This document shows positions 1 to 9,352 of a stretch of 64,000 nucleotides of DNA, in pieces (within the stretch, counting starts at the first letter, position 1; the number at the start of each line of letters is the position of its first letter). The DNA is from JADJPO01 sp963825645. Lineage in GTDB: Bacteria > Actinomycetota > Actinomycetes > Actinomycetales > Kineosporiaceae. The stretch is taken from the NCBI GenBank assembly GCA_963825645.1, contig CAWGTT010000008.1, positions 62,001 to 126,000 of the forward strand, in the 5' to 3' direction. The position numbers and the translations under genes are program-made. A model generated the notes under the pieces. The model did no database searches, was not told the DNA's origin, and saw nothing but the letters and a program-made list of their open reading frames with translations.

Positions 1-134
1 CCGGAGAAGCCCGGAGTCCCCGAGGGGTCCACCTCGGCGAGGTGGAACGACTCACCGACCCGCAGCAGTGAGCTGAGGGTGGCGGGGGTGACGTCCTGGC
101 CCTCGGGCTTCTTGGTTTTCGATGACTTCGCCAT
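1..134 (-). CDS. ppk2: Polyphosphate kinase 2 family protein, N-terminal part (runs off the left edge)
   Basis: Only the first 44 codons are present. The peptide starts MAKSSKTKKPEG and continues with LRVGESFHLAEVDPSGTPG, which resembles the N-terminus of PPK2 proteins (a Leu-Arg-Val patch, then a Val-Asp-Pro...Thr-Pro-Gly-Phe patch just before the kinase fold). PPK2 enzymes move phosphate between polyphosphate and nucleotides. The start is the ATG whose complement is at 132-134; an upstream ATG is out of frame. No clear ribosome binding site is visible. It diverges from treZ across about 80 bases. The kinase core, with Walker A and B motifs, lies outside the window, so the call rests on a short segment. 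Confidence 0.6.
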   Translation of the reverse strand, partial: MAKSSKTKKPEGQDVTPATLSSLLRVGESFHLAEVDPSGTPGFS

Positions 135-213
135 GGCCGCAGATCATGCCACCGGCACGGTCTGGCGCAGGATCGGTTCTGACAGGTCGGCGGGCATCTG
201 CAAGGGTTGCCAA

Positions 214-1959
214 GTGCATGTCTTCCGGGTCTGGGCGCCGTCCGTGCAGCAGGTCGAGGTGGAGCTGGGAGGAGGTGCGGGCCCACCGGCCGCCCGCCAC
301 CTGATGTCCGCCGAGCCCGGCGGCTGGTGGCGGGCCGACGTGGAGGCGGCCGGCCCGGGCAGCGACTACTCCTTCGTCCTGGACGGCGGCGACGCCCTGC
401 CGGACCCGCGCAGCCGGCACCAGCCGTACGGGGTGCACGGGCCGAGCCGGCTCTTCGACCCCGGTCGCCACCGTTGGGCTGACCAGGACTGGCCAGGCCG
501 GGACGTCCGTGGAGCACTGTTCTACGAGCTGCACATCGGCACCTTCACGCGGGACGGCACGCTGGACGCCGCCACGGGACGGCTTGACCACCTGGTCGAC
601 CTGGGCGTGGACGTCGTCGAGGTGATGCCGGTCGCCGCCTTCGAGGGGGAGCGTGGCTGGGGCTACGACGGGGTTCAGCCGTATGCGGTGCAGGACAGCT
701 ACGGCGGGCCGGAGGCGTTCCAGCGCTTCGTCGACGCCTGCCACCAGCGTTCTCTCGCGGTCTGCCTCGACGTCGTCTACAACCATCTGGGCCCTTCCGG
801 GAACTACCTCAGCCGCTTCGGGCCGTACTTCCACGATCGGCACAGCACACCGTGGGGCGATGCGGTCAACCTCGACGGCGAGGACGCCGCGGAGGTGCGG
901 CGCTGGATCATCGACAACGCGCTGACCTGGTTCACCGACTTCCACGTCGACGCGCTGCGCCTGGACGCCGTCCACGCCCTGATCGACGACTCCCCGCGGC
1001 ATCTGCTCGCCGATCTCTCCGACGCCACGGCGGACCTGTCCGCGCGGCTGGGGCGACGGCTGGCCCTGGTCGCCGAAAGCGACCTGAACGACCCCGCGAC
1101 CGTCGAGCCGACCCGTGATGGCGGGATGGGCATGACAGCCCAGTGGAGCGACGACGTGCACCACGCCCTGCACTCCTGGTGCACCGGGGAGACCCAGGGC
1201 TACTACGCCGACTTCGGCGATGAGCTCACCGTGGCCCGCACCCTGACTCGGGTGTTCCGCCACGCCGGTGACTGGTCGAGCTTTCGCGGCAGCGACTGGG
1301 GACGGCCGATCGACCCCGAGGGACATCGCGGCCACGCGTTCCTGGCCTACCTGCAGAACCACGACCAGGTCGGCAACCGGGCGGTCGGCGACCGGATCAC
1401 CGCGCACACCCCGCTGGGCCGGGTGGCCGCAGCCGTCGCCCTGGTGCTGACCTCCCCATTCACCCCGATGCTGTTCATGGGCGAGGAATGGGCCGCCTCC
1501 ACGCCGTGGCAGTACTTCACCGACTTCGACGACGAACTCGGCGAGGCGGTCCGCACCGGACGGGAGGCCGAGTTCGCCCGGCACGGCTGGATCGGGGAGA
1601 TGCCGGACCCGCAGTCGCCGAGGACCCGGGAGGCCTCCGTGCTGCGCTGGGAGGAACGCGCGCACGGCGAGCACGCGATGACGCTCGGCTTCTACCGCGA
1701 CCTGATCGCGCTGCGCCGCCGCGAACCGGACCTGCGCGACGACGACCTGACCGCGGTGAGCGTCACCGTCGGCACCGACTGGATCGTGCTGCACCGGGGC
1801 GACTTCGACGTCCTGGCGAACCTCTCGGCCGGCGCCGCCGAGCTGCCGGCGACCCCCGGTGCGAAGGTGGCGCTGGCCTGGCCCGGGGCCGACCCGCCCA
1901 AGGCCACCGGGACCGCGATGCTCCTGGCAGCGCACTCGGTGGCCGTACTGCGACGCTGA
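214..1959 (+). CDS. treZ: Malto-oligosyltrehalose trehalohydrolase
   Basis: This GH13 enzyme of 581 residues releases trehalose from maltooligosyltrehalose made by TreY, in the cytoplasm. After an N-terminal beta-sandwich it shows ELHIGTFTRDGT, the region I motif DVVYNHLGPSGNYL, the nucleophile region DALRLDAVHAL (Asp near residue 250), the acid/base region LVAESDLN and the region IV motif NHDQVGNRA. The GTG at 214 was chosen because homologues begin with a few residues before Phe-x-Val-Trp-Ala-Pro; a weak AAGGG lies about 8 bases upstream. The frame stays open back to 79, but those residues overlap the divergent ppk2 start. treX and treY are not in the window, so the gene stands apart from its usual partners. 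Confidence 0.93.
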   Translation: MHVFRVWAPSVQQVEVELGGGAGPPAARHLMSAEPGGWWRADVEAAGPGSDYSFVLDGGDALPDPRSRHQPYGVHGPSRLFDPGRHRWADQDWPGRDVRGALFYELHIGTFTRDGTLDAATGRLDHLVDLGVDVVEVMPVAAFEGERGWGYDGVQPYAVQDSYGGPEAFQRFVDACHQRSLAVCLDVVYNHLGPSGNYLSRFGPYFHDRHSTPWGDAVNLDGEDAAEVRRWIIDNALTWFTDFHVDALRLDAVHALIDDSPRHLLADLSDATADLSARLGRRLALVAESDLNDPATVEPTRDGGMGMTAQWSDDVHHALHSWCTGETQGYYADFGDELTVARTLTRVFRHAGDWSSFRGSDWGRPIDPEGHRGHAFLAYLQNHDQVGNRAVGDRITAHTPLGRVAAAVALVLTSPFTPMLFMGEEWAASTPWQYFTDFDDELGEAVRTGREAEFARHGWIGEMPDPQSPRTREASVLRWEERAHGEHAMTLGFYRDLIALRRREPDLRDDDLTAVSVTVGTDWIVLHRGDFDVLANLSAGAAELPATPGAKVALAWPGADPPKATGTAMLLAAHSVAVLRR

Positions 1960-2010
1960 GGGCGGTGCGGACGTTTCGCGAGCCGGGTGCCGTCCTGGCA
2001 GGATCGTCCT

Positions 2011-2906
<896 letters not shown>

Positions 2907-2910
<4 letters not shown>

Positions 2911-3431
2911 TCGAGGCGACGGAGCCGCGTGCCGGTGGCCGGCCGGATCTGCCGGCCCAGCTGGCCCAGGTGGTCGATGACTTCCAGGCGCTCAGCCAGT
3001 CCGACCGGTTGCAGCTGCTACTCGACTTCAGCCGGGATCTGCCCGAGCTTCCGCCGCGGCTGAACGACCGGCGCGAGGAGATGGAACCGGTCGAGGAGTG
3101 CCAGTCGCCGCTGTTCCTGCTCGTCGAGGTCGACGACGACACGGTCGTGCACCTCTTCTTCGACGCCCCCGCCGAAGCACCGACCACCCGCGGGTTCGCC
3201 TCGGTGCTGCACGAGGGACTGGATGGGCTGACTGCTGCCCAGCTGCTCGCCGTCCCCGACGACGTGCCGCACCGTCTCGGCATCACCACAGCCGTCAGCC
3301 CGCTGCGGCTGAACGGGATGGCCGGCATGCTGCGCCGGATCAAGCGCCAGGTGGCTGCGAAGTCCTCGACCATCGCGCCGAGCGGGCCTCGATCCGGCAC
3401 CGGATCCGCCGGGAGCCCTGCCACCCGGTGA
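2907..3431 (+). CDS. sufE: SufE family cysteine desulfurase activator
   Basis: This 174-residue SufE protein takes persulfide sulfur from a SufS-type desulfurase and passes it to the Fe-S scaffold. It shows the family pattern: LAQVVDDFQALSQSDRLQLLLDFSR near the start, the reactive cysteine in VEECQSPLFLLVEV, and DVPHRLGITTAVSPLRLNGM near the end. Its GTG start overlaps the stop of the upstream rhodanese gene by four bases (GTGA). The C-terminal tail of about 25 residues, rich in Ser, Gly and Pro, is longer than in the enteric protein. The rhodanese-SufE pairing is common in actinobacteria. Confidence 0.92.
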
Positions 3432-3438
3432 TCGGCCG

Positions 3439-4227
3439 ATGACGATCCTGCGGGTCCTGCTGCCCGGACCGGCCGAGATCGGGGAGATCCCCGGCGACGT
3501 CGACGGCATCGTCCAGGCGCTGGCCGACCTGTATGCCTACCCGGACCCCACGCCGCGTGGCGGCTGGGTGCGGGCCAGCATGATCTGCACGATGGACGGA
3601 TCGGCCACCGGGCCCGACGGCCTGTCGGGCAGCATCGGGGGGCGGGCCGACCGAGCGGTGCTGTCCGCGCTGCGCGGGCTGGCCGACGTCGTCCTGGTCG
3701 GAGCCGGAACGGCACGGGCGGAGGGCTACCGGGTGCCGACGGCCAAGCCCGGCTTTGCCGAGCGGCGCCGGCGCGCCGGTCAACGTCCCGCGGTCGCGCT
3801 GGCGGTCGTCACCCGTTCCGGTGACGTGCCCGAGGACGCGCTGGAGGACGGGAGCGGCTTCGTGGTCACCTGCGCGGCGGCGGACGTGAGACGGATGCGC
3901 GCCCGATACGGCGTCGACCGGGTGATCGTGGCGGGCACCGACGACGTCGAACCGCGGTCGGCCGTCGACGCCCTGGCACAGCGTGGCCTGAGCCGGGTTC
4001 TGCTCGAGGGCGGACCCTCCCTGCTCGGCGAGGCCCTGGCCGCCACGGCCGTCGACGAGCTGTGCCTGACCCTGTCGGGCCTGCTCGTGAGCGGCGACGG
4101 ACCGCGGATCGCGCTCGGCCCGGCCACCCGTCAGCGGCTCTCTCTGGCCCACCTCCTGCAGGCCGGTGACCTGCTGATCGGTCGCTGGCTGGTGCGCCGG
4201 GACGGCGGCGAGCCGGCCATCGGCTGA
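3439..4227 (+). CDS. Pyrimidine reductase family protein (RibD C-terminal domain)
   Basis: The 262-residue protein has a single RibD-C (dihydrofolate reductase-like) domain. Visible marks are WVRASMICTMDGSATG, where the loop normally binds substrate, GLADVVLVGAGTARAEGY for NADPH binding, and VLLEGGPSLLGEAL, the conserved Gly-Gly-Pro turn. The family reduces the ribosylamino group of a pyrimidine in riboflavin synthesis, but actinobacteria often carry extra copies of unknown substrate. It has no deaminase domain and no riboflavin gene is next to it, so the exact reaction is open. The ATG at 3439 lies 7 bases after the sufE stop, suggesting one transcript with the two sulfur genes. Confidence 0.8.
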   Translation: MTILRVLLPGPAEIGEIPGDVDGIVQALADLYAYPDPTPRGGWVRASMICTMDGSATGPDGLSGSIGGRADRAVLSALRGLADVVLVGAGTARAEGYRVPTAKPGFAERRRRAGQRPAVALAVVTRSGDVPEDALEDGSGFVVTCAAADVRRMRARYGVDRVIVAGTDDVEPRSAVDALAQRGLSRVLLEGGPSLLGEALAATAVDELCLTLSGLLVSGDGPRIALGPATRQRLSLAHLLQAGDLLIGRWLVRRDGGEPAIG

Positions 4228-4231
4228 TCCG

Positions 4232-5452
4232 TCAGCCCCTGAGCAGGAAGCGGGCGACCGCCGTGTCCCACGCCTGCGGGTCCAGGTTCCACTCCCCGGT
4301 ATGTCCGACGCCGCGGCAGGAGACCAGGGTCACCAGGTCGGGTCGGGCCGCTGCCAGCCGCCGGGACGGCGCAGACGGAACGAACTGGTCGTCGTCACTG
4401 TGCAGCAGCAGGATCGGCACGCTCAGCTCGTCGGCCCGGGCCACCCAGTCCATGCGGTCCAGGGGCAGCGGGACCTCGAGCGAGACCAGCCGCCGGGCTT
4501 GATCGTGGGCGAGCAGTGCCTGGGCAAGCAGCGCGACCACCGCGGGAACCCGGTTCACCCGGGCGTGGTGGGCCAGCACGTGACGCCAGTCGATCACCGG
4601 GGCGTCCAGCACCACGGCGCTGATCCGATCGGCCGTCCAGGACCGGTCGAGCAGCTGCAGCGCGATGGCCCCACCCATCGACCATCCGAACAGCACCACA
4701 TCGCGGGCACCCGCCTGAAGGGCCTCCAGGACAGCTGCCTCGACGTCACGCCACTCGGATGCCCCCAGGTGGTAGGAGCGGCCCCCCGTCGGAGCCTCGA
4801 CGTCGTTCCGGTAGCTCACCACCAGGGCCGGCATCCCGAGCCGGTGCAGCACGGGCAGGGCCCGTAGGCACTCCTCGCGTGAGGCGCCCTTGCCATGCAC
4901 CAGCACCGCCCACCGCCCAGGAGTGGGCGGCCGCGCAGGCGGGGCGTCCGGCTCGGCGGCACCGCCGAGGGCTGCCGCCGGCACGTACCAGGCCGGCAGC
5001 GCGCCGACGTCGGAGCCCACGTCGACGCGCTGGAACGGCAGGTCGAGCGAACTGGTCGGGTCACCGGCATAGAAGTACTGGTTCCACCGCGCCGGACCCT
5101 CCCGCAGGCGACCTGCGTCCACCCCGAGCAGGCGCCGGGTCACGGTGCGGGCCTGCTCGTCGTGGTCGATCACCTCACCGAGACGGGCGTGCCCACCCTG
5201 AGCGTCCAGCCAGAGGCCGTAGCGGCCGGGAGCCAGGGTCAGCTCGTTGGCGCGCAGGGTCAGCGTGCCGGCTCCGACCCCGAGCACATGGACGTCGTGG
5301 GGGCGCTCGGCCTCCTGTGCCGAGACCACCCGCCGGGCCAGCACGGACGCGGCGCAGAGCGTCGCTGCGCCGGCCGCCACGACCGCGGCGGAGCCGGCCA
5401 GGACGATCCGGTGCAGAGCGGGACCACGGGTACCGCGGGACTCAGGGGCCAC
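4232..5452 (-). CDS. Alpha/beta hydrolase with N-terminal membrane anchor
   Basis: This protein has 406 residues. A hydrophobic segment (about residues 16-38) suggests a membrane anchor, with the hydrolase domain outside the cell. The domain from about residue 180 contains WAVLVHGKGAS (oxyanion-hole region), the nucleophile elbow GWSMGG, an acidic LLLHSDDDQFVP and the catalytic His in GVGHTGEW. The substrate is unknown; the layout resembles actinobacterial lipase or esterase-like proteins. The GTG start at 5452 lies 6 bases after CACAAT, a weak version of the leaderless -10 pattern seen elsewhere here. It ends 4 bases from the convergent reductase gene, so the two share a very short 3' boundary. 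Confidence 0.8.
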   Translation of the reverse strand: MAPESRGTRGPALHRIVLAGSAAVVAAGAATLCAASVLARRVVSAQEAERPHDVHVLGVGAGTLTLRANELTLAPGRYGLWLDAQGGHARLGEVIDHDEQARTVTRRLLGVDAGRLREGPARWNQYFYAGDPTSSLDLPFQRVDVGSDVGALPAWYVPAAALGGAAEPDAPPARPPTPGRWAVLVHGKGASREECLRALPVLHRLGMPALVVSYRNDVEAPTGGRSYHLGASEWRDVEAAVLEALQAGARDVVLFGWSMGGAIALQLLDRSWTADRISAVVLDAPVIDWRHVLAHHARVNRVPAVVALLAQALLAHDQARRLVSLEVPLPLDRMDWVARADELSVPILLLHSDDDQFVPSAPSRRLAAARPDLVTLVSCRGVGHTGEWNLDPQAWDTAVARFLLRG

Positions 5453-5492
5453 GGTTCGATTGTGCCGTGCCGTGCCCAGCCGCCGGCGACCG

Positions 5493-5996
5493 TCAGCCGA
5501 GGCGGCGCAGCATCTGCCACGACTCGGCGAAGAGCAGGAACGCGGCGAGCAGGGACAGCACCAGCAGTGACTTGGGCGCCCCGGGGTTGGACAGCGAGGC
5601 CAGACCCAGCCAGATGGCCAACCCCATCACGATGTAGATGGTTTGCGGCTTCTCCCGCACCCCGACCGGATCCTCGTGCCGGTCGGCCTTGACCTGGACG
5701 GGCCCATCGCGATGCACCGCCTTGCCTGGCGCCTGGATCTCCATCGGGACCACCGTCACGACGTCCGTGCCCGGCGGCGTGTGCACCTCGGCGACCTCAC
5801 GCCCGGCGCCCGACCGCGAGGGTGTGCGCAACTGTTGCACTTCGTGGATCGCCTGGGCGACCAGGATCAGTGCAGCGAGCAGCGCGGGGACCCTCAGCCA
5901 TCCCGAGGTGTCGGTCGCCGCCTGGTTGACCAGGCCGAGATAGGCGCCGAACGACATCACGACCATCGGCTGGATGAGTCCTGCCGACCGGTTCAT
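5493..5996 (-). CDS. Small integral membrane protein of unknown function
   Basis: I do not recognise the family. The 167-residue protein has two hydrophobic segments near the N-terminus (about residues 8-24 and 34-52), a hydrophilic middle of about 65 residues rich in Val, Pro and charged residues, and two more hydrophobic segments near the C-terminus (about 121-137 and 144-160), suggesting four membrane helices around a soluble loop. It starts MNRSAGLIQPMVVMSFGAYL and ends in WQMLRRLG. An upstream in-frame GTG (6005) is an alternative start. The reading frame runs open far upstream, but that part overlaps hemQ and has the character of a shadow. It lies head to tail after hemQ with a 341-base gap, so it is probably transcribed on its own. 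Confidence 0.65.
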   Translation of the reverse strand: MNRSAGLIQPMVVMSFGAYLGLVNQAATDTSGWLRVPALLAALILVAQAIHEVQQLRTPSRSGAGREVAEVHTPPGTDVVTVVPMEIQAPGKAVHRDGPVQVKADRHEDPVGVREKPQTIYIVMGLAIWLGLASLSNPGAPKSLLVLSLLAAFLLFAESWQMLRRLG

Positions 5997-6337
5997 CTCG
6001 TCCACCCTCGTCTCGCTGTCCCGGCGCTTGTGCGGCGAAGGGAGCGACCGCTGCGCATACCAGCGAGCGGCTCGCCGGGTGCCACGCCGTCCCGGAGAAT
6101 GCCGGGCCATCCGTGGCTTGCCGCGCCCTGTGGCAGTGACCGACAGCCCCGGTCCCGTCGATGACGGCCCGATGGGCGACGACGCCCGCTCGTGCCTCAT
6201 CGCCGTCCGTGGCGCGGCACAAGACCGGGGCAGCGTGTCACACCTCAAACCGTAACTGACGGTAGGTACCCAGTCCCTATCATGACGGCGCCAAAGCGAC
6301 GAAAGTCGCCTTCCCCCCGGCCGCCGCCCTGGGCTGG
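5997..6337. other. Intergenic gap between hemQ and the membrane protein gene
   Basis: No gene is supported in these 341 bases. Close to the hemQ end sits a short perfect hairpin (6296-6309). The stretch 6250-6290 is less GC-rich than its surroundings and holds a promoter-like pair on the plus strand, CTGACG and TATCAT spaced by about 16 bases, pointing toward hemQ in the antisense direction. The promoter of the membrane protein gene should also lie here, but no convincing boxes are seen on the minus strand. Confidence 0.4.
6296..6309 (-). terminator. Candidate terminator hairpin after hemQ
   Basis: A perfect 5-bp stem (GCGAC/GTCGC) closes a 4-base loop 29 bases past the hemQ stop. On the minus strand it is followed by TTTGG but no real U tract. 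The stem is short, so it is a weak candidate. Confidence 0.35.
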
Positions 6338-7102
6338 CTAGGGCAGAGCAGCGACCAGCTCGGCGAGCGGGTAGCGCGGCCCCGTGTAGAACGGCACCTC
6401 CTCGCGCACGTGCCGACGGGCCTGGACGGCGCGCAGGTCGCGCATCAGGTCGACGATCCGGTGCAGCTCGTCGGCCTCGAAGGCGAGCAGCCATTCGTAG
6501 TCGCCGAGGGCGAACGAGGAGACCGTGTTGGCCCGGACGTCCGGGTAGCTCCGCGCGGCCACGCCATGCTCGACGAGCATCGCCCGGCGCTCCTCCTCCT
6601 CGAGCAGGTACCAGTCGTAGGAGCGCACGAACGGGTACACGCACAGGTAGCCGCGAGCTTCCTCTCCGGCCATGAAGGCCGGCACGTGACCCTTGTTGAA
6701 CTCCGCCGGCCGGTGCAAACCGGCCACCGACCAGACCGGCCGCAACCGGCGGCCCAGAGCGCTGCTGCGCAGCAGCTCGTAGGCCTGCTGAACGGTCTCG
6801 ACATGCGGGGCGTGCCACCAGACCATGAGGTCGGCGTCGGCACGCAGCCCGGCCACGTGGTACCAGCCACGCACCACCAGGTCCTTGCCGGCCAGAGCGT
6901 CCAGCAGACCCTCGACCTCGGCGACCATCGCGGCCCGGTCGGGGGGCCCGCCGACATCGAGCGGTCCGGCCGCATCGAGCGGCGCGGCGGCGAAGACCGA
7001 CCACATCGTGTACCGGATGGTCTCGTTGATCTCGCGGGCGGACGGCCCGGTGGGTCGACCGGGCCGCGGGGCGGACTCAGCGGCGGGCGTGTGGTCGCTC
7101 AT
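6338..7102 (-). CDS. hemQ: Coproheme decarboxylase HemQ (ChdC)
   Basis: HemQ is the last enzyme of the coproporphyrin-dependent haem pathway; it removes two propionate carboxyls from coproheme using peroxide. The 254-residue protein belongs to the chlorite dismutase fold. It has the family start INETIRYTMWSVF, the stretch CVYPFVRSYDWYLLEEEERR with the expected catalytic Tyr, the candidate haem-ligand His in MLVEHGVAARSYPDV, and the signature SSFALGDYEWLLAFE. The start ATG at 7102 was preferred to the longer frame because homologues have only a short variable N-terminus. GAGAAT lies exactly 6 bases before it, resembling the leaderless pattern. hemE is 1.2 kb away and ferrochelatase 32 kb away in the same window, which supports this role. 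Confidence 0.92.
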   Translation of the reverse strand: MSDHTPAAESAPRPGRPTGPSAREINETIRYTMWSVFAAAPLDAAGPLDVGGPPDRAAMVAEVEGLLDALAGKDLVVRGWYHVAGLRADADLMVWWHAPHVETVQQAYELLRSSALGRRLRPVWSVAGLHRPAEFNKGHVPAFMAGEEARGYLCVYPFVRSYDWYLLEEEERRAMLVEHGVAARSYPDVRANTVSSFALGDYEWLLAFEADELHRIVDLMRDLRAVQARRHVREEVPFYTGPRYPLAELVAALP

Positions 7103-7233
7103 GGAGGCATTCTCACCCGTGACGTCGACGCGATCGAATCGTGATCTCGCGGCGGGAACCTGATCCAGCCCCCCGCGCATCCGATCGCCGTACCGCCGGC
7201 ACCCCGCCGCCGAAACCCGCCTCGGAGGAACCC

Positions 7234-8277
7234 GTGACACCACCCTTGACCCGTCTGGGAGCTCTCACCGCGGCCTGCGCCCTCCTGCTGACCGGGTGCA
7301 GCAGCTCCGAAGACTCGGCAGCAGGCGGCGAACCGGCCGTCGCCGCGCCTGAACCGGGCGTCGTCGTCGCCGAGCAGGGATCGGGCAGCTCCGGCGACAT
7401 CGCCTCCGATGCGCGGGCCGCGGCCGACCTGCTCGCCGACCCGACGGCGACGCGCTCGATCGTGCGCACGGGTCAGATCACCGTCGAGGTCGACCAGCTG
7501 GCCACCTCGGCGGCCCGGGTCCGCCAGGTGGCCCTGGACGCACGCGGCTTCGTCGCCTCGGAGACCACCGGCTTCCGGCAGCCGGTGGACCCGATCCCGC
7601 TCGCCGAGGGCGAGGCGTCGCCGAGTCGCTCGGCCGGTGCCGGGGAGTCGGTGATCGTGATCCGGGTCCCCGAGGCGCGCTTCGCCGCCACCTTCGACGC
7701 CATCGCCGCAATCGGCACCGAGCTGAGCCGCAGCAGCACCGCCGAGGACGTCACCGCAGGGGTCGCCGACCTGACCAGCCGGACCGCGACGGCCCGGGCG
7801 AGCGTGGACCGGATCCGGGCGCTGCTCGCCGAGGCGAAGGACCTCAAGGACGTCGTGCTGCTCGAGTCCGAGCTCACCCGTCGCGAAGCCGACCTGGAGG
7901 CCTACCAGGCGCGGCTCGCCGCCCTGACAGGTCAGGCCGAGATGTCGACGATCACCGCCGTCCTGCGCACCCCGCAGGCCGCGGCCAACGAGCCGAACGC
8001 CCTGCTGCGCGGTCTACGGCAGGGCTGGGACGCGGTGCAGGCAAGCACCACGATGCTGCTGGTCCTGATCGGCGCGCTGCTGCCCTTCGCCCTGGTCGCG
8101 GCCCTGGTCCTGGTGCCCCTCTGGATGCTGTTGCGGCGCCGGCGCCGGCCCGCCCCCGCAACGACCAGTGCGGCCATGCCCCCGCCCGCCGCCGGCCCGC
8201 CGACGCCGGGCGACCCCGACCAGGCGCCGTCCGGACCCTCTCCCGTGCCGGCCGGCTCGGGCAGCGCCACGGACTAG
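7234..8277 (+). CDS. DUF4349 lipoprotein
   Basis: A GTG at 7234 with GGAGGA six bases upstream decides the start. The 347-residue product begins with a lipoprotein signal: short positive N-terminus, hydrophobic stretch and lipobox LLTGC near residue 22. A Ser/Ala-rich linker follows, then the DUF4349 region with the opening RSIVRTGQITVEVDQL and a long coiled coil (about residues 170-235, with AEAKDLKDVVLLESELTRREADLEAY). A single hydrophobic helix near residue 275 is followed by an Arg run and a Pro-rich tail facing the cytoplasm. The family is widespread in actinobacteria; its biochemical role is not known. It diverges from hemQ and converges on hemE with a 28-base gap. Confidence 0.85.
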   Translation: MTPPLTRLGALTAACALLLTGCSSSEDSAAGGEPAVAAPEPGVVVAEQGSGSSGDIASDARAAADLLADPTATRSIVRTGQITVEVDQLATSAARVRQVALDARGFVASETTGFRQPVDPIPLAEGEASPSRSAGAGESVIVIRVPEARFAATFDAIAAIGTELSRSSTAEDVTAGVADLTSRTATARASVDRIRALLAEAKDLKDVVLLESELTRREADLEAYQARLAALTGQAEMSTITAVLRTPQAAANEPNALLRGLRQGWDAVQASTTMLLVLIGALLPFALVAALVLVPLWMLLRRRRRPAPATTSAAMPPPAAGPPTPGDPDQAPSGPSPVPAGSGSATD

Positions 8278-8305
8278 CGCAAGGCCTCACGGCAGCGCTG
8301 GGGCC

Positions 8306-9334
8306 TCACAGCGAGTGCACGAGGTCGACCACCCGGGCCAGAACGTCCGGGTCAGCGGTCGGGGGGACGCCGTGGCCGAGGTTGAACACGTGGCCGGGTG
8401 TCCGCCGTCCCGCCTCGACGATCACCCGGACCCGCTCGGCGAGCACCGGCCAGGGTGCGAAGAGCAGCGCCGGGTCGAGGTTGCCCTGGACCGCGCGTTC
8501 TGCCCCGATCCGCCGGCTCGCCTCCTCCAGCGGCACCCGAAAGTCGACCCCGACCACCTCGGCCCCCGCGTGGCCGATGTCGGCCAGCAGCTCGCCGGTC
8601 CCGACACCGAAGTGGATCCTCGGCACCTGCGGGAAGGCGGCGTGGACGGCTTCCAGGGCCGACGCGGACGCCGGCTGCACCACGGCACGGTAGTCGGCCG
8701 CCGGTACCGCACCCACCCAGGAGTCGAACAGCTGCACGGCGCGCGCGCCCGCCGCCGCCTGCACCCGGAGGAACTCGCCGGCGATCTGGGCGAGTCGCCC
8801 TACCAGGTCGGCCCACAGCGGCGGATCGCCGTACATCATCGCCTTCGTCAGGTGCAGGTCGCGGCTGGGACCGCCCTCCACCAGATAGCTGGCCAGGGTG
8901 AACGGTGCTCCGGCGAAGCCGATCACCGGGGTCGGCCCGAGCTCGGCCACCAGCTGCCGGACCGCCTCGCTGACATAGGGCACCGCCTCGGCGTGCAGCG
9001 GCTGCAACCGGTCGAGGTCAGCTCGGGTGCGGATCGGGTGCTCGATCACCGGACCCACGCCGGCCACGATGTCGACCCTCACCCCGACCGCGGCCAGCGG
9101 AACCACGATGTCCGAGAACAGGATTGCGGCATCCACCCCGTAGCGGCGCACGGGCTGAAGGGTGATCTCGGTGATCAGGTCGGGCCGGCGGCAGGCTTCG
9201 AGCATCGGCACGCCCTCGCGAAGCGTGCGGTACTCGGGCAGTGAGCGTCCCGCCTGGCGCATGAACCAGACCGGTGTGTGCTCGGGTCGCTCGCGACGGC
9301 AGGCCTGCAGGAACGGGGATGCGGCGGCGGTCAC
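8306..9334 (-). CDS. hemE: Uroporphyrinogen decarboxylase
   Basis: HemE removes four acetate carboxyls from uroporphyrinogen III to give coproporphyrinogen III, in the cytoplasm. The 342-residue protein has the family signatures: PVWFMRQAGRSLPEYR at residues 21-36 (substrate-binding Arg residues), the essential Asp in AAILFSDIVVPL, GFAGAPFTLASYL, and the C-terminal HVFNLGHGVPP. The GTG start lies 7 bases after CAGGAT, which could serve as a -10 box or, through AGGA, as a weak ribosome site. The order hemQ, hemE, DUF3000, regulator, RNase D matches other actinobacteria. It is followed upstream on the same strand by a DMT permease gene 18 bases away. Confidence 0.96.
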   Translation of the reverse strand: MTAAASPFLQACRRERPEHTPVWFMRQAGRSLPEYRTLREGVPMLEACRRPDLITEITLQPVRRYGVDAAILFSDIVVPLAAVGVRVDIVAGVGPVIEHPIRTRADLDRLQPLHAEAVPYVSEAVRQLVAELGPTPVIGFAGAPFTLASYLVEGGPSRDLHLTKAMMYGDPPLWADLVGRLAQIAGEFLRVQAAAGARAVQLFDSWVGAVPAADYRAVVQPASASALEAVHAAFPQVPRIHFGVGTGELLADIGHAGAEVVGVDFRVPLEEASRRIGAERAVQGNLDPALLFAPWPVLAERVRVIVEAGRRTPGHVFNLGHGVPPTADPDVLARVVDLVHSL

Positions 9335-9352
9335 GCCGGCGATCCTGGCACG

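Noticed and set aside
6282..6341. A 19-codon plus-strand peptide after the TATCAT box
   Set aside because: It overlaps the hemQ end and the -10 box itself, has no ribosome site and no recognisable sequence.
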